A DNA stretch of 7,824 bases from Coriobacteriia bacterium (GTDB taxonomy: Bacteria; Actinomycetota; Coriobacteriia; Coriobacteriales; QAMH01). Where the stretch lies: positions 1 to 7,824 of the forward strand of contig CAAEKX010000035.1 of assembly GCA_900756605.1 (NCBI GenBank). The letters run 5' to 3'. The notes under the pieces are model-generated. The model was not told the DNA's origin. It searched no databases and worked only from the letters and a program-made list of their open reading frames with translations. This document shows positions 6,414 to 7,824 of this stretch, piece after piece. Made by a program: the position numbers and the translations under genes. Every line of letters starts with the position of its first letter. The first letter of the stretch is position 1.

Positions 6414-6455
6414 ATGACAACACGCAGGTTTATTCGCTCGAAAGTGAGGGCTTAA
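6414..6455 (+). CDS. Possible 13-residue basic leader peptide upstream of the htrA-like gene
   Basis: ATG 6414 is preceded by AAAGG (6404-6408) at five bases and reads MTTRRFIRSKVRA, stopping at TAA 6453-6455, one base before the ATG of the protease at 6457. Five of 13 residues are Arg or Lys, two of them AGG codons in a gene set that mostly uses CGC. The same frame is open further upstream (ATG 6372, no RBS). Termination this close to a start would allow reinitiation or attenuation. Such a short frame can arise by chance, and there is no protein-level evidence for it. Confidence 0.25.
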   Translation: MTTRRFIRSKVRA

Positions 6456-6456
6456 C

Positions 6457-7794
6457 ATGAATCAAAGCGGCTCCGATAGGCCGGTTCCCCCCGAGGGCGC
6501 GCAAAGCGCACCTCCCGTCACACCGCCATCCACACCCCCTGTCACCAATCAGAGTGCCCCCAAGACAAAGCAGCCCAAGTCCAAGGACTCCAAGGGCGGC
6601 CTCAGGTCGTTCCTCTACGGATTGCTCGGCGGTGTCGTCTCCGTCGCGCTCGTCCTGTGCCTGGGTAGCTTCACCCCCGTGCTCGACGCCTTCAAGGGTG
6701 CGACGGTGACCTCCAGCAACGGCAACGTCGTCATCAGCCCCGACGAGGACGACGTGACCCTTGCCGAGGCCGTGGCGGCCAAGTGCCTCGGTTCGGTCGC
6801 GACCATCTACGTGTACTCCGACAGCGGCACGTCCAACCCGTTCTTCGGGACGAGCAGCTCCTCCAGCCAGCCCTCCTCCCTTGGCAGCGGCGTCGTCATC
6901 TCGAGCCAGGGCGACACCTACTACATCGTCACCAACAGCCACGTCGTCAACGGCGCCTCGCGCGTGACGGTCACGATTAGTGATGCCAGCTACGAGGCGC
7001 AGGTCATCGGCCAGGACGAGAAGAGCGACCTCGCGGTCGTCAGCATCAAGGCCACGGGCCTGGTCCCCATGGAGTGGGGCGATTCGGCCGACCTGAGCGT
7101 TGGCGAGTGGGTCATGGCCATCGGCGCGCCCTATGGCTATGAGCAGACGGTCACCACCGGCATCGTCTCGGCCATGTATCGCTCCGATGTGCTGCAAAGC
7201 GGCACGGGCTCGAGCTCCGTCTACACCGACATGATCCAGACCGATGCGGCCATCAACCCGGGCAACTCCGGCGGCGCCCTCGTCAACGACAGGGGCGAGC
7301 TCATCGGCATCAACACCTACATTTCCTCGACCTCGCAGTCGAGCGCGGGCCTGGGCTTTGCCATCCCGTCCAACACCGTGAAGCGCGTCGCCGAGCAGAT
7401 CATCGCCGGCCAGCCGGTCACCCATGCCTTCCTGGGCATCACCATGGCCGCCTCGACCGATCCCGCGGGTGTGGCTGTGACGAGTGTCTACAAGGACACG
7501 GCTGCCGCAGTCGCGGGTCTTCGCACCGGTGACGTGATCACCAAGATCGACGGCGAGGCCATGACTAGCCCCAATGACGTGAGCATCGCGGTGAGTTCCA
7601 AGAATGCCGGTGACACGATCCAGATTACCTACGTGCGCAACGGCCAGGAGACGACTACCACCGCAACGCTGGGTGCCGACGACATGAATCCCAGCGAGTA
7701 CGCCGATGGTGGTGCTCCGGTGCAGAACAACAGCGGTAACGGCGGGAACAGCGGCAACGGGTTCGGGTTCAACTTCAATCCGTTCGGACGCTAA
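6457..7794 (+). CDS. HtrA/DegP-like membrane-anchored serine protease with one PDZ domain
   Basis: A 445-residue S1C (trypsin-like) protease that degrades or refolds damaged exported proteins at the outer face of the membrane. The order is: a Pro/Ser/Thr/Lys-rich cytoplasmic head (1-48), one signal-anchor helix (about 50-70), a linker, the protease domain (about 105-315) with catalytic His162 (TNSHVV), Asp191 (KSDLAV) and Ser271 (GNSGGAL), and a PDZ domain (about 325-406) with LGI (326-328) and AGLRTGDVI (353-361). It ends in a Gly/Asn tail closing FGFNFNPFGR. This layout is the usual one in Gram-positive HtrA proteins. Start ATG 6457 follows GTGAGGG (6444-6450) by six bases. The 186-base upstream gap shows no convincing promoter, although such genes are commonly induced by envelope stress. 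A Ser-rich insert (132-141, GTSSSSSQPS as 131-140) lies before the protease core. Confidence 0.95.
   Translation: MNQSGSDRPVPPEGAQSAPPVTPPSTPPVTNQSAPKTKQPKSKDSKGGLRSFLYGLLGGVVSVALVLCLGSFTPVLDAFKGATVTSSNGNVVISPDEDDVTLAEAVAAKCLGSVATIYVYSDSGTSNPFFGTSSSSSQPSSLGSGVVISSQGDTYYIVTNSHVVNGASRVTVTISDASYEAQVIGQDEKSDLAVVSIKATGLVPMEWGDSADLSVGEWVMAIGAPYGYEQTVTTGIVSAMYRSDVLQSGTGSSSVYTDMIQTDAAINPGNSGGALVNDRGELIGINTYISSTSQSSAGLGFAIPSNTVKRVAEQIIAGQPVTHAFLGITMAASTDPAGVAVTSVYKDTAAAVAGLRTGDVITKIDGEAMTSPNDVSIAVSSKNAGDTIQITYVRNGQETTTTATLGADDMNPSEYADGGAPVQNNSGNGGNSGNGFGFNFNPFGR
7729..7761 (+). repeat. Short in-frame tandem repeat encoding NSGNG in the protease tail
   Basis: Two 15-base units (7729-7743 and 7747-7761), identical at 13 of 15 positions and separated by one GGG codon, encode NSGNG-G-NSGNG (residues 425-435). 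They make a flexible spacer before the aromatic C-terminal end. The unit is a candidate for length variation between strains. Confidence 0.6.
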
Positions 7795-7824
7795 ACGCCA
7801 ACGAACAATCAAGCGGCATGCGAG

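Noticed and set aside
6323..6415. TATCAT (6323-6328) and TACTAT (6410-6415) as -10 boxes for the protease gene
   Set aside because: Neither has an acceptable -35 at 16-18 bases and both are weak matches.
5919..6455. A 178-residue + strand frame overlapping the mobA-like gene and the spacer
   Set aside because: Most of it is the out-of-frame shadow of the mobA-like gene. Only its last 13 codons are kept, as a low-confidence leader peptide.
6430..7812. A 460-residue open frame on the - strand covering the whole protease gene
   Set aside because: It mirrors the codon phase of a GC-rich gene with clear catalytic motifs, has His/Arg/Asp/Gly-heavy low-complexity composition and no recognisable domain.
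7818..7820. ATG near the window end as the start of a next gene
   Set aside because: No good RBS precedes it and only two codons remain, so nothing can be claimed.

Overview
The window is GC-rich, densely packed and coded entirely on the + strand. It carries seven confident genes, one of them a 45-codon gene, plus one speculative leader peptide. High GC, strong GC-ending codon preference, purine-rich Shine-Dalgarno sites and the protein flavour (single-TM HtrA protease with Pro-rich cytoplasmic head, RsgA, small single-subunit TrkH channels) suggest a high-GC Gram-positive. My best guess is a member of the Coriobacteriia (Actinomycetota). That placement is inference, not proof.

Region 1 (4-4572) is a tandem, diverged duplication of a potassium-uptake module. 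The first copy (4-2199) is one polypeptide: a TrkH/KtrB-type channel fused to a signal-peptide-like segment, an OB-like domain predicted outside the cell, and a final membrane anchor. The second copy is split into a TrkH channel (TTG start, 2405-3937) and a separate secreted, membrane-anchored OB-like protein (3934-4572), joined by an ATGA overlap. A 45-residue single-helix membrane protein (2258-2395) with a very strong ribosome binding site lies just before the second channel. A perfect TATAAT box and an overlapping inverted repeat precede it.

Region 2 (4569-5552) is rsgA, the circularly permuted GTPase of 30S ribosome maturation. It is joined to the OB-like gene by another ATGA overlap, so microprotein, TrkH2, OB-like protein and RsgA look like one translationally coupled operon.

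Region 3 (5611-6270) is a MobA-like nucleotidyltransferase with its own good RBS and a possible promoter. No other molybdenum cofactor gene is visible. Region 4 (6271-6456) is a 186-base spacer with a weak hairpin and a possible 13-codon leader peptide ending one base before the next start. Region 5 (6457-7794) is an HtrA/DegP-like membrane-anchored serine protease with one PDZ domain and a Gly/Asn/Phe-rich tail.

The least ordinary part is the TrkH/OB pair. Two paralogous potassium channels each come with an apparently extracytoplasmic OB-like domain carrying a conserved His/Cys motif, fused in one copy and separate in the other, and a microprotein sits beside them. No TrkA/KtrA regulatory subunit is present in the window.
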